Assembly (NCBI RefSeq): GCF_000687475.1 | Contig: NC_057318.1 | Location: 2,604,001-2,668,000, forward strand | DNA length: 64,000 bases | Direction: 5' to 3' | Origin: Ustilaginoidea virens | Taxonomy: Eukaryota > Ascomycota > Sordariomycetes > Hypocreales > Clavicipitaceae | Made by a program: the position numbers and the translations under genes | Part shown: piece after piece, positions 11,115 to 23,311 of the stretch | How the letters are laid out: every line of letters starts with the position of its first letter | Position numbering within the stretch: position 1 is the stretch's first letter | The notes under the pieces: generated by a model | Told to the model about the DNA's origin: nothing | The model's database searches: none | The model's input: the letters and a program-made list of their open reading frames with translations, nothing else

Positions 11115-11875
11115 TGTTAAAATCCTATAGTAGCCTACTAGGCTGCTGGCCTTATGCCCTACTGGCCTACTAACCTTCTGGCCCTTATACCGCCTCTTGG
11201 ACTTATGGTAGTATTACCTTAGGCCTTTGCCTTTTACCTTAAGGATTTTCAGTGGATTATTTACTGTATATCAAGTAAGGTAGGCCTTGTTGAAAAGGTG
11301 TGGCATTGCTAAATTAGCGTGGTTGCCTACTAGCGTGGTGGCGGCTTACTAGTGTGGTGTGGCATTGCTAAATTAGCGTGGTGGCCTACTAGCGTGGTGG
11401 CTAGTCCACTAGTGTGGTGGTTAGTCACTAGCGTAGTGGCTAGTTACTAGTGCGGTGACTAATTACTAGTGCGGTGGTTAGGGTGGTTGGAAAGGTCGGA
11501 TATAGCGGGGTTGCTGACGTATTATAGCGAGCATTACGGGGAGCCCTCTTACTGGCTTCCCTGGATGCCTAGGCCCACCCCTCCTTCGTGTATATATAGG
11601 ATAGCTTTCCCCCTTCTTTCTAGATAGTAGAAGGGTAGCACAATCGAATCTATTAATGCATTATATGCCTCTTAACTCCCACCTTCCCTGCGTTTCTGGT
11701 TATCTTATATTTGCCTTGCCTTTATACTTGCCCTGCTTTATAGTACTTGTATAGTCTTAGGACTTGGTGAAAAATCTAGTATTTATACTAAGATTAGTTC
11801 ACAGGTCGCAGACAGTCTTGTGCCATCTAGCTAGCTAGTAAGGCTCTGCTTTTATAGTGACCTTGAGAATTGCAA
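11115..11875 (+). repeat. 5' LTR of COP1
   Basis: TGTTAAAATCC...GAATTGCAA, 761 bp. It carries short direct repeats of about 20 bp (ACTAGCGTGGTGGCTAGT-like) at 11308-11482 and a TATA box TATATATAGG at 11590-11600. Compared with the 3' LTR it has A or T at all five differing positions, so it took slightly more RIP. Confidence 0.95.
11590..11600 (+). promoter_or_regulatory. Likely TATA box of the COP1 LTR
   Basis: GTATATATAGG is the only strong TATA word in the LTR. It lies 275 bp from the LTR end, so transcription would start in the LTR as expected. It is repeated in the 3' LTR (18080-18090) and in the left-edge LTR (about 116-128). Confidence 0.55.
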
Positions 11876-11876
11876 T

Positions 11877-11892
11877 AGGTTATGAGCCCGGG
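11877..11892 (+). promoter_or_regulatory. COP1 primer-binding site, half-tRNA type
   Basis: Directly after the LTR lies AGGTTATGAGCCCGGG. GGTTATGAGCCC is the complement of the anticodon arm (GGGCUCAUAACC) of initiator-methionine tRNA. Drosophila copia and yeast Ty5 are known to prime from this internal cut site rather than from the tRNA 3' end. Position and match are seen in the sequence; use of a half tRNA is inferred from those families. Confidence 0.75.
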
Positions 11893-12620
11893 TTTTTACT
11901 TCTTTATTTTTACCCTACCTTTTTATATTCACCCCTTAGTCTCTTTTGCTTATTAGTACTACTAATATAGCTATCTTTTGGTATCTTCGGCTTACCCTTA
12001 TTAACTTCGCTTACCTATTATCACCTTTGGCTTACCCTTTATTACCTACGGCATTACCCTGCGGCAATCAACGGCATACCTAACGGCAATTTACGGCGTA
12101 ACCTTACGGTATTTTTAGCGTAACCTTACGTTATTTTTCGGCGTAACCTACGGCACCTACGGATTTTATAGTATGATATCTACTATATTATACCACTGTA
12201 TAACACTTTTACACCTAGTGCACGACACCCACTGCACTGTACGGCACCTGTTATACTCTTCCACTTATAGCACTTTTGGTACGGCACTTCGGCACCTCTT
12301 ATATTACGGCACCTATAGCACCCACGGCACCTACGGCACCTACGGCACTTACGGCACCTTTATATTACGGCACTAAATAAGCACCTTAAACACTAACGCT
12401 ATAATACGGACTTACACAATGCCTACGGCATCTGTGCTTTTATACTGAGACCTACCGCTATATTCTGCGGTTACCTTTTATAGTAGGCTACTAGCCACTA
12501 TATTTACTGACTTTCCAGCTTATTACTCGACTATTTTGCTAGCTATTCAGCTAGTTATTCCTCTGTTTTATAACTATCGGCACCATTTTTCAACGGATTT
12601 TTAAACCCTTTTTGCCTACT
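11893..12620 (+). other. COP1 leader with ACGGCACCT repeats
   Basis: This untranslated leader lies between the primer site and gag. From about 12040 it is built of CGGCA-containing words. From 12225 to 12376 the 9-mer ACGGCACCT recurs many times, exactly tandem near 12320-12360. No credible protein is encoded here. Such repeats may have grown by slippage during reverse transcription. Confidence 0.75.
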
Positions 12621-15600
12621 ATAGCAGAGTCAGGATCCTATAAGGTCCCTAAATCCGATACTAAAGTTGATACTAATGCATAGCTATAGCTAGATATGGA
12701 CGATATGAAATCCCAGATGAATATACTAATTGACCTTATATAGGGCCTAGTTAGTAGGCAAAATAACGATTCCTAGGCTACCCAGGCTATCCAGGCTACT
12801 AATAAGAAGTCTACTAAAGCTACTAAAGCTAGACCTTCTACTAAGACTACCACTAAAGATAATAATAGTAAAGCTAACGTTATGGAAATCGACCAACCTT
12901 TTACGCCTATAAAATATAAGGGTAAAGAGCCTATTTATACAACGCCACCAATAACTATCACCAACCAAATTAGTAATGGGGCTATTAAGGAATTAGCTAA
13001 GACTGCCAACCGCTTTAAGGAGTCCCAAAAGCTAAAAAGCCCCTATAATTTCGACCAGTGGAAGCAGGCCCTTACAATATAACTTAGGGCCTTTAAAATA
13101 GCTAACTTTGTTAACGACCCCTCTATAGTAAGGCATTTTGATGAGTCTGAGCAGGCACTTTTACTACTAATGCTAAAGAATAGCTGTAGTAAAGAAGCTG
13201 CAGAGGCTATAGACTGGTGTAATAACCTAGAGGAAGCTTACCTTCTACTAGTAGCCCAATACTACTACTCACCAGAAGTACAGCGGGCATACTTATACCC
13301 TACCTTTCATACCTTTATACTTACCGGTTATAAAGGCACTTTAGAGGCTTTTAATAGCGAATTTAACAGCTATATTTCTCGCCTTAGAATTCTAGGTTCT
13401 AAAATCGACTCTTTCGACTAAATTAATTAGTATCTTTGGGCTGTAGAGGGGGTATTTACCCGCTGGACGGAACGCTAACGCTCTATAATTAGGGCTTATA
13501 GCGCCTAAGGTGTTATTAATAGTAGCAAATTTAACCTCTAGTATTTTATGGTTGACCTACTAGAAGAACAGCGTTCTAAAGGGTCTAATAAGGTGGCTGC
13601 TAATAATAACCCTAAGCAGCTTAAGGCTTCCAAGGACCCTAAGAAAGGGTCTACTAATGCCGCTTCTACTAATAATAGTAAGAATAATTCTACTAATAAT
13701 AGGAAAAAGAAGTAGCAATAGAAGAAGAAATAGGACTCCAGCAGCAATTAGCAAGATGTTGAGGCCTTTATTATAGGCAACTATAATACCCAGGATACTA
13801 ATATATCTTATTCTTCTTCCACTATATCTACTGATATAAGCTATAGTGCTAAATCAGGCGGTAGGACCCCTAAGGATGCCCTCCTTTACGATACAGGCTC
13901 TACTTGTCATATTGTTAATAATAAGAAGCATTTCACTATTTTTCACTACTTTGAGAAGGATGATAAGCCTATTATTACTACTAGTGGTGGCCCTATTTCC
14001 CCTACTAGTTAGGGCACAGCACGATTTACTATGCTATAGGGCGTTAATCCTACTAAATGGGGTATTATAGAGCTCAAGAATGCACTATATATTCCTGCCT
14101 TAGATATTAATATCATTAGCGGTGTAAAGCATTATGCCGCTAAAGGGGTACTAATTAAAAATCAGCTTTAGTCAGTAAGCCGTAAATGCATCGGCATTTT
14201 TAACTTCGAAAAATACGGCTTTTTCCTTCCATAGAAAAAAATAGACATACTACTACTGCATCAACCTTGCAGCCACTATACTAATAGTATAGTAGTAGAG
14301 GTCCCTAGCCCTACTAACCCTGCTGATTATAGTGATCCTGAGGAAACTACTATTACCCCCGTTCCTACTACTGCGACTAATAAGGAACCTATAGAGGCTA
14401 TTAGCCCTACTACCCAACCTTCCGCTATTACGACTAGCGAAGACCCTATAGAGGTTACTAACCCTACTCCTGCCCCTATAGCTGCTGATATAGAATATTA
14501 GAAGCTATTACAATTAGCCGGCATTTGGCATATACGGCTAGGGCATATAAGTATTCAGCTGCTTAAAAAGACCTGTGCTAATACCCCTGGTCTACCTAAC
14601 CTTAATAAGGTTAAAGATGCTGATTTTCGCTATCTAGCCTGTATACAGGCTAAGAAGGTTAGAAGACCTTCTAAAGATGCAATACCTAATCCAGCTAAAT
14701 GCCTGGATATTATAGAAGGTGATACTTTTGCTATATCACCCATACTATATAATAAACGACCTGTTGCCCTTATATTAGTGGACAGAAAATCCCGATTCCG
14801 TTGGCTTTACTTACTGCCTAATAGGGAAGGCACTATTGTTTTTAAAGCATTATAGAGCTTTATACAGAGCCTACAGGTCAGATATGGTAAAACGCCTGTT
14901 GAATTCCACTATAATAGTGGAAATGAAATTAATAAAATGCTTAGTGATTGGCTTGTCGAATAGGGTATAGCTTTTAATACCTCTTGCCCTTATATTCACG
15001 AATAAAACGGCCTAGCTAAGCGCTCTATTAGGGTTATAGCTGATAGGCTACGTGCTACTATGGCCTGGTCAAGGCTACCATCTAACCTCTAGTCCGCTGT
15101 AATTACTGGCGTTGTTATGCTAGTAAATATAATAGTAGTTACTAACAGACCTTCTAGCCCCTATCAGGAGCTACTAAAGGATTACGACCAGATAACACCA
15201 GAGCACTACCCTGACCTTATTAACCTTAGGGCTATTGGAGCAGCTATTGAAGTGCTTATACCATACGAAAAGCGTATAAAAAGCCGTAAATTAGCGCCCC
15301 ATACTGAGCCTAATAGGCTCCTTACCACTCTAGGTAATAATACTTACCTAATCTACCTTCTAAAGAAGAAGGTTATTACTAAAACAACTTTTATTACCTT
15401 TATCCACCAAAATGAAGGTATAGGCCCTATTTCTAGTAGTCTAGAAGGAGACTTTTATAGAGGGCAAAATACAGGTTCAGAGGGGGTATCTAGCAGTAAA
15501 GAACCTGCTATTTTACTAGATAACCTAGAAAGCATTTCTGACCCTACTAACCTTACTAACATTAATAATACTAATATTATACTAAATGACCTAGAAAGCA

Positions 15601-17483
15601 TGCCGGACTCTACTAATATACTTTAGTCCCCAGCTACTGCAAAGGATAACCTTATAGATATCCTTACTAGCCTTAATCCTACCGACCTTACTAGCCCTAC
15701 TGGCCCTGCTAGCCCTACCAACCCTACCAGCCTTACCGACTTATTCCCTAATTAGGATTTATATCACCTAATATAGGATTCCTGCTATGCAGCTAAGCGT
15801 AAGCTAGCTAAAAAGGCCCCTAATAGTACGCTTAATAGCTAGAAGGATGTGCTATAATACCCTAAAAAAGAAAAAGACCTTTAGATAAAGGCACTATTTA
15901 AGGAATTCGAGCAGCTTTTAGATACTAAAGTTTTCCAGTTTATTCCTAAGTCTAGCGTTCCTATTAATAGGAAAATTATACGCAATAGGCCTGTTTTTCG
16001 GGTTAAAAAGGATGCTAATAATCAGCCTATAAAATATAAGGCTAGATTAGTTATTAAGGGCTTTATACAAATCGAAGGAAAGGACTTTCAGCATACCTAT
16101 GCTTCTACCTCTATCCTACCCACCTGGAGGGTTATATTAGCTTTAGCTGCTAGCAATAACTGGGAGATAGAGCAAATCGACTTTATAGGCGCCTTCCTAA
16201 ATAGCGAACTTTCTAAGACTATTTATATAGATATCCCTAACGGATTCCTTAAATTTACAGAAAGCTTATTACTAACTAATAGTAAGCTTTAGTCTAATAT
16301 ACAGCGCCAACGGCTACTAACTTTACTTAAAGAAGCTAGATTCGACCCTTCTGTTAAGCAAGCTATCTTGCTAAAGAAGGCCCTATACGGGCTAAAACAA
16401 GCACCCTGCGAATGGTAATACCGGCTAAAAGACCTAATTTCTAGTAAAGGTTTTTTACCTTTAGCTTCTGATGCTGCCGTCTTTTATAATAAGCAAACCA
16501 GCACCTTTATCGTCACCTATGTTGACGATTGCCTATTAGTTAGTCTAAATATAACTTATATTAACTAGCTAAAAAGGAAATTTCATAAGGTCTATGCTAT
16601 AGAAGACCGCGGTCTGGCTTCCTTTTTCCTAGGCGTATAAATTATACGAAATAGGAAGGAAGGTTTATTATGGCTACACTAAGCCTAATTTATAGTAGAG
16701 GTCTTAGCTAAATTCGGCTTATAGGATACTAAACCTCAGCTTATTCCACTTCAACTAGGGATTCTAAATAAATCTAGTGGAAAAGACCTTAGCCCTACTA
16801 ATTAGAGCCTTTATCAGAGCCTTACTGGCACTATAATATGGCTTATAATGATGACTAGGCCCGACCTAGCATTTCCTACCTAATACCTCTCCCGGTTTAT
16901 ATCTAAGGCAACTAATGTATATCTAAATGCTGCGAAAGGCAGCTTTAGCTACCTTAAAGGCACTAAGAACCTAGCTATTTGCTTTAGTACTACTAAAAGC
17001 AACCAACAGCCTATTATAACCGCTTATTCTGATAGCGACTTTGCTGGCTGTAAAGAAACCTCTAAATCTACTAGAGGCTTCTTGACTACTATTAATAGTG
17101 GTCCTATTAGCTGGCGTTCTAAGCGAGCCTCTTTAGTAGTGCTATCTACTTTAGAAGCTGAATCTAATGCATTACTTAAGACTATCTGTGAAGTATAGTG
17201 GCTTTCTAACCTTTGTAAGGAGCTAGAAATTGATATTTTACGCCCTATACCGCTATATTGCGATAACTAGGGCTCCATTTCGAATTCTAATGACCCTAAT
17301 TAGCATGCTCGCACTAAGCATACGCTATTAAAATTCCGGTATATTAGGGAGCAAGCCCAGCTGGGCTTGGTTAAAATTACCTACTTACCTACTAATAGTA
17401 TACCTACTGACGGTCTTACGAAGCCACTGCCGGGCCCTAAATTTACTAGGTTCTGCGAGTTACTAGGTCTTAGGGCCTGCTAA
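12621..17483 (+). pseudogene. gag-pol: COP1 gag-pol polyprotein, single frame with many stops
   Basis: One frame of 1621 codons to TAA 17481 carries, in order: Gag (about 12621-13750); a protease with LYDTGSTCH (DTG at 13890); the pre-integrase motif WHIRLGH (14526); an integrase core with GDTFA and, for the second Asp, NSGNE (Asp to Asn); RT with KARLVIKGF and IDFIGAFL (16040-16200) and YVDDC (16518); RNase H with YSDSDFAG (17025) and a TKHT-type C-terminus. The order PR-IN-RT-RH defines Ty1/Copia. Well over twenty TAG/TAA codons interrupt it, typically at Q or W positions; TGA is not seen among them. The likely start is ATA at 12621, a mutated ATG followed by AESGSYKVP. Confidence 0.88.
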
Positions 17484-17591
17484 CTTATACTAACATATTT
17501 TTACTAAGGTTTTTCCTATGTTTTTCCTTAGCACTTTTTACTGCATTTTCTTTCCCTATCCTTTACACGATTAGCTTGCTACTACAGTAGC

Positions 17592-17604
17592 TAATCAGAG
17601 GGGG
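17592..17604 (+). promoter_or_regulatory. COP1 polypurine tract
   Basis: AATCAGAGGGGG abuts the 3' LTR at 17605. This is the expected place and composition for plus-strand DNA priming. Confidence 0.7.
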
Positions 17605-18365
17605 TGTTAAAATCCTATAGTAGCCTACTAGGCTGCTGGCCTTATGCCCTACTGGCCTACTAACCTTCTGGCCCTTATACCGCCTCTTGGACTTATGGTA
17701 GTATTACCTTAGGCCTTTGCCTTTTACCTTAAGGATTTTCAGTGGATTATTTACTGTATATCAAGTAAGGTAGGCCTTGTTGAAAAGGTGTGGCATTGCT
17801 AAATTAGCGTGGTTGCCTACTAGCGTGGTGGCGGCTTACTAGTGTGGTGTGGCATTGCTAAATTAGCGTGGTGGCCTACTAGCGTGGTGGCTAGTCCACT
17901 AGTGTGGTGGTTAGTCACTAGCGTAGTGGCTAGTTACTAGTGCGGTGACTAATTACTAGTGCGGTGGTTAGGGTGGTTGGAAAGGTCGGATATAGCGGGG
18001 TTGCTGACGTATTATAGCGAGCATTACGGGGAGCCCTCTTACTGGCTTCCCTGGATGCCTGGGCCCACCCCTCCTTCGTGTATATATAGGATAGCTTTCC
18101 CCCTTCTTTCTAGATAGTAGAAGGGTAGCACAATCGAATCTGTTAATGCACTATATGCCTCTTAACTCCCACCTTCCCTGCGTTTCTGGTTATCTTATAT
18201 TTGCCTTGCCTTTACACTTGCCCTGCTTTATAGCACTTGTATAGTCTTAGGACTTGGTGAAAAATCTAGTATTTATACTAAGATTAGTTCACAGGTCGCA
18301 GACAGTCTTGTGCCATCTAGCTAGCTAGTAAGGCTCTGCTTTTATAGTGACCTTGAGAATTGCAA
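17605..18365 (+). repeat. 3' LTR of COP1
   Basis: 761 bp, same as the 5' LTR except for five transitions (18061 G/A, 18142 G/A, 18151 C/T, 18215 C/T and 18233 C/T, approximate positions). A few extra A residues before the target duplication suggest untemplated bases at integration. Confidence 0.95.
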
Positions 18366-18372
18366 AAATATT

Positions 18373-19312
18373 ATAATTAAATAAGTCTTTTATTTAATCT
18401 TAGTATATAGACCTAATATCTCTTTTATAGGTAACTCTATTACTTTTAACCCCTCCCTTTTTTACTTAAAAGGGGAAAAGGGCGGGGGTATTAGCCTAAA
18501 GGCGAGGGGGAAATAGTAATAGAACTATTAGCTTAATTTATTTAAGTAGCGATAGTATAGTAAGCGGGAGGAGCTTTAATAATAGCAGTATAAATAGCGC
18601 CCTAGAGGCAGAAGCTACTAGCTATAACTCCGCTTAGGATTTTATAAATTTTAAAAATATAATCGCATACTATAACTTATTAGAAGAGGGTAATATAAGA
18701 TTCTCCGATTAGGTTAATAAGACCCCCTCGCTATAAGGCAATTCCCCCCTAATAGCCGGCCTAAAAGTAGGCTTATTATTAATAATAATAATAGAACTAA
18801 TAGGACTTCTATCGCTAGTAGTAATATCACTAGTAATAGTAAGAGGCTAAGGTTCCTTAAATATAGAGAGGGATAAAGGCCCCCTACTATAGGCTTACTC
18901 TAAAGCTAAAACTCCTCTTTTAATAAATCTAAGGAAATCGGCTAAAAGTGCAATTAAGACTATAAGTACCGATATTCATATTATAAGGGTAGAATTATTT
19001 TAGCCCTTTTAGGGAACCGAGGTAATTAATGCAATAGACTAATACACGGCCTATTAAACCTTATAGTACTTATCTTTATTTACTTACTAAAGCTAGCTAT
19101 AAAATTAAGCGATACTAGTAAGCTGTTATACTTACTTCTTAATCGCAAGCGAAGGCCTTTTGTAATACTAGTATATTTTCTACCGGTTTGCGGTTTATAG
19201 TATTATATTTGAAAATATAATAAGGCTTTTGTTTTAAAGTATAAGCGAAATAGGCACCCTTAAGCCCTACTTACTATTAGCAAAAAATAGATAATAATTA
19301 AAGAGAATCTCT
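18373..19312 (+). other. TAD1a 3' UTR, part 2
   Basis: It continues the LINE 3' region after COP1 and aligns with 59975-60914 of TAD1b. It begins with an inverted C-rich/G-rich pair (AACCCCTCCC ... AGGGGAAAAGGG). No protein domain is recognised on either strand. It ends at the GYP1 target duplication TCTCT. Confidence 0.8.
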
Positions 19313-19566
19313 TGTTATGGACTCGGGCTATGCCCGTGCTATGGATCGACTGAGGCTCGGGCTGCGCTTATGCCTAGTCCGGGACGGATGATATAAGGTA
19401 GACACGCGGGCCTATAGGGCAATATTAGGGCTCTAGCCCGCGCTACACACGGATGTATATAGACTGCAGAAGGGACCCGATTCAAGCTTTTCTCCCTTCC
19501 TCTTTAGTTTTATTAATATATCCGATTAACGCCTATTTACAATCGCCCTAGGGCCAGTCTATTATA
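19313..19566 (+). repeat. 5' LTR of GYP1
   Basis: It starts TGTTATGGACTCGGGC and ends CAGTCTATTATA. A TATA word, TGTATATAG, lies near 19451. It aligns with five other GYP-family LTRs in the window. The terminal CA appears as TA, as expected from RIP. Confidence 0.9.
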
Positions 19567-19689
19567 ATTAATAAAACTCTTTTAACCCTTATTGTTATAT
19601 CACTTATAACCGCCGATAATAGATATAGGTCCCTTATAGAATGCTATAGGTCCGGATGATATCTAGCGCGCCTCTGCTCGTTAATAGGC

Positions 19690-20830
19690 TGCTTAATAGG
19701 AGTTAATTACTAATACTATAGAAGTTCTTAATATAAGGTTCTAAGAGTAGCTATCCTAAAGCTAAGAGAGTAAGCGTCGGATATGTATTTAGGCCGAATA
19801 GATTAAGCGTTAGATATAGGCTCTTATCGACCAAATATAATAATAACTATTATTAGCCTTTATATTAACCCCTAACTGGTTTCTAATTAACTCTATCCTA
19901 ATCCCGGAAGAAGCCTGACTAAAGTATAAGCTAATACTAGTTAGGGAACCCTTTAATGGTAAGAAGGCTATATTTACTATATGAAAGACCTTTATAGAGT
20001 ATAAGCTAGAGATCGACTGGGACTTTATTAGTAATAATAAGACCTAATAGATATTTATCTATTAGAACCTTTTGGCTATAGTCTAATCTTAAATTATAGT
20101 ATTCTTCGAGAATAGTATAGTATTCGATTACTGCCCTACTGCTTTCTTTAACTACCTATAGCAACTCTTTAAGGATTTATACTAGGAGGAATATATAATT
20201 AGCGAGCTTAAGTATACCCTCTACTAGGTATTAAAAGAACTCTTTTCTACCTTTTTTATATACTTTAAAGAGAAATTAGTATTAGCGGGGGGGCTTAAGT
20301 AGCCCGAATCGGTTAAATTAGAAATACTTTAATCTGCCTTTAACCTTTATATATCGGATAAGATTATCAGCCTAAGGGTCTCTTATAAGGATTATAAGGC
20401 AGCTATTATATAGTATTATAAAATCGCTATCGACCTAAAGATAAGCCTTACTATAAAATATTATATAGATCCTTCTTAGGATTATAACGATAATGCTTAG
20501 GATCTATAGGCAACCGCTAAAGATAAGAATAGCGATATGCCTATAATAGGCGTCTATAAGTTAGGTTTAAAAGGCAAACGAAGGTTTCCTAATAAGAGGG
20601 CGCTATAGGTTTTAAAGGAAGTCCTTAAGGAGTGCTATTAGAAGTTATTTTACACCTAATATAGGGATACTAATTATAAGATATAGGAATATAAGCTAAG
20701 GCTAGCCTAGCCCTTATTAGAGATAACTATAGCTTTTATAGACCTAAAAGCTATAGAAGCCTTATAAATCGCTAAGCTTAAAAATAGCGATAATAGTAAT
20801 ACCTAGGGAAAAGATTAGCCTTTAAGTTAA
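19690..20830 (+). pseudogene. GYP1 gag
   Basis: This structural protein region is recognised from REPFNGKKAIF, YKLEIDWDFI and a conserved SELKYTLYQ / FFIYFKEKL stretch in the capsid-like Retrotrans_gag domain. The equivalent regions of GYP2 (40560-41070, 41797-42130), GYP3 and GYP4 share these blocks. It is broken by many TAG/TAA codons. The start is not certain. A zinc knuckle at the C-terminus is not readable. Confidence 0.65.
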
Positions 20831-20929
20831 GTCTCGCAAAAAGGCTTAAAAAATGCATCTAGCCTTTAGCCAGGTTACAATAGGAATACTATATAAAAGA
20901 GATTAATAATATTAAAGATTACATAGATA

Positions 20930-22445
20930 AATACCCCTTTTTAGTCCTAATATTATATAATAATTCTACCTTTATCGATACCTTAATTAATTCTAATTAT
21001 AATTACTATAGTGTGATAAGCGAAAGAACTATCTAAAGGTTAAGACTTTAGCCTATCCGCCTACCTTCTTATAGGAAACTTAGGATTATAGTAGATATAA
21101 AGAGTCAATTAGGGGAGCAATAGGCTACCCCTTTAATTACTTATACTATTTATATTAATATTAATATCGATAGATAGCTATTAGCTATAATACTATATAT
21201 CGTATTAGGCTTTACCTATAATATTATCTTAGGACTATTATAGATAGAGTATTACGATATTAAATTATAAGTAAAGTAGCGCCGATTGAGAATTAAAGCT
21301 ATTAGTAGTCTTTTTGTAAAAGAATCGATTATTCAATCTTTTAGGCCTACTATAATTAATATCCTTAGATCGGTCTTTTATAGTATATTATAATGCGCGG
21401 TATATATCTAAAATAATTTAACCTTTTTTTTCTCTACGAGCCTATAGGAGCTTATATATATCCTCTATATTATACTCCTACTTTATTAGAATTTAGTCCC
21501 CCCCCGGCCTAATTGCAAACCCTACTACCTAAACTTTAGGATTTTGCTAACCTTTTTGATAAAACAAAGGCTTCTAGCCTCTTACTATACTAGGGCATAC
21601 TTAATTACTATATTAAGCTTAAACCGACCCTAGATAGGGGGCCACCTGACCTCCTATAGGGACTACTATATAATATACTATAAGACTAATTATTTGAGGT
21701 TTAGAAATAAATAATTAACCTTATAGATAAAGGATAGATCTATATGAGTTCTTTATCGGTAGTAATACTAGTCCTACTTGCAAAAAAAGCGAATAAAGGA
21801 TAGCGCTTCTATATGGATTACCGGGCCCTAAATAAAGTTATAGTATAGGACCGGTATCCCCTTCCCTTAATTAAGGAGATACTATAATCCCTATTATAAG
21901 TGAAGTGGTTTACAAAGATAGATATCTAGGCCGCATTCTATAAAATCTATATTACAGAATGCGATAAGCACCTTACTGTATTCCGGATATACTTTAGCCT
22001 CTTTAAGTAATTAATAACCCTTTTTAGTCTAATTAAGGCTTTTATAATATTCTAATATTATATAAACGGGGCCTTAGGGGATATATTAGGAGACTTTGCT
22101 ATAGCTTACCTTAATAATATTTTGGTCTATATAGGGGGCTTATAGAAGGAATATATAGATTATATAAGGAAGGTCTTTAGGCGGCTATAAGATGCCGGCC
22201 TAAATTTAGATCTAGAGAAATATGAGTTTACTATAAAGGAGGTATATTATTTAGGCTATATTATTATGGCTAGAAAGGAGATCTGCCTAGACCTTAAAAA
22301 GATTAAGATAATCTAAAAGTAGGAGGCCCTTATAAAGCTATAGGGCATTTAAAGCTTCCTAAAGTTTATAAATTTCTATTGTGATTTTATTTTAAACTTC
22401 TCTTATTTAGCTAAGCTATTAATCTGATTAATATAGAAGGGTATT
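20930..22445 (+). pseudogene. GYP1 protease and reverse transcriptase
   Basis: The protease LIDSG motif appears as LINSNY (about 20985-21002), so the catalytic Asp and the Gly are lost. RT follows, with YMDYRALNKV (21812), KIDIQAAFYKI (21918) and YLNNIL for the usual YLDDIL (22108-22125), both catalytic Asp changed to Asn. The protein is cut by COP2-A at 22446 just after RT and resumes at 37035 with RNase H. This is Gypsy order and a dead enzyme. Confidence 0.75.
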
Positions 22446-22779
22446 TGTCGGAATCGCTGTCGCAAGGTGCCCAATTGGGCACCAATTGGGCACATTGCGA
22501 CGAATGTGCCGCGCACACCCGCTACGCACGATGTGGCCACTTTTGCCCCTTTACCCCTGAGCCCGGTAGGGCACGCGGGCCGACTGCGCCGATGCACGTG
22601 ACAACGGCACACGCATAAAAAGGCCATATCGTGTAATTACCCTCTTTTGCTTCCTTTCTTTCCTTTTAGATATTCAGTCATTAGTAAAGTCAATAAATCC
22701 TTTACTTAGTGACCTCACGGTATATGATACCACGCGCGCGACCCTACGTATAACTGGGTACCCCGAGTTTATATCAACA
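22446..22779 (+). repeat. 5' LTR of COP2-A
   Basis: TGTCGGAATCG...TATATCAACA. It is GC-richer than its host. Near the start is an 18-bp palindrome, GGTGCCCAATTGGGCACC (22466-22483), inside a larger inverted repeat GTCGCAA...TTGCGAC (about 22460-22501). It is followed by CTGATCAGTGGTGATA, conserved in COP2-B and C, the likely primer-binding site; I cannot name the tRNA. Confidence 0.93.
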
Positions 22780-23311
22780 CTGATCAGTGGTGATAACCAC
22801 CACTCACAGGATTATATCCCGTAAAGAATGGTGCATTATAGATCAGCAAGATTACTCTCGAAGAGACGATTTCCATTGCAAATCGTGCTAATTAGGAAGG
22901 CAGATAACCTATTCTGTTGAACGGTTATACTGCCAACTAATTGGAAGAACGATGTAGACCTCTTCTACCTCCGTCTATTACAAAGGAAGAAAACATACTG
23001 ACTATCACGATCTTTAAAGATACCCTTAGTATATATAGGAGGCGGCTGACCTATTCCGTTGAATGGTTACCTGCTTACTATAGGAGGTAAATAACCCATT
23101 CCGTTGAACGGTTATCTTGCTAATTAACCCCTTCTTTTCTCTCTTTTACCCCTACCAGTAAAAGCCCTCTTATATTCCTTGCAATAACTTTGTGAGGTAC
23201 GAATCTTGCACTCCTTGTAAGAGGATCGAATCTTGCACTCTTTGCAAGAATGAACATTACACTCTTTGCAATATACCCCCCCCCCCCCTCTCAAACCCTC
23301 CTCTCAATACT
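22780..23311 (+). other. COP2-A leader with two repeat sets
   Basis: Untranslated. A first motif, CCTATTCCGTTGAACGGTTA, occurs three times (about 22908, 23051 and 23098). A second, CGAATCTTGCACTC(C/T)TTG, occurs nearly three times (23200-23272). A run of C (23276-23290) precedes gag. The COP2-B leader has the second motif in the same place (34345-34395). Confidence 0.75.

Larger units (their letters stand above)
11115..18367 (+). mobile_element. COP1: complete Ty1/Copia element inserted in TAD1a
   Basis: Two 761-bp LTRs bound a 5.7-kb interior holding one gag-pol frame, a primer-binding site and a polypurine tract. Target duplication ATATT lies at 11110-11114 and 18368-18372, with two to three extra A residues at the right LTR edge. 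The empty site is GGGATACTATAGATC in TAD1b (59950). The LTRs differ at only five places that I can see, all C/T or G/A. This is a fairly late insertion with mild RIP damage relative to its host. Confidence 0.93.

Noticed and set aside
12173..12376. 67-codon open frame, Thr/Tyr/Gly repeats
   Set aside because: It is a by-product of the ACGGCACCT repeat in the COP1 leader and is out of phase with gag-pol.
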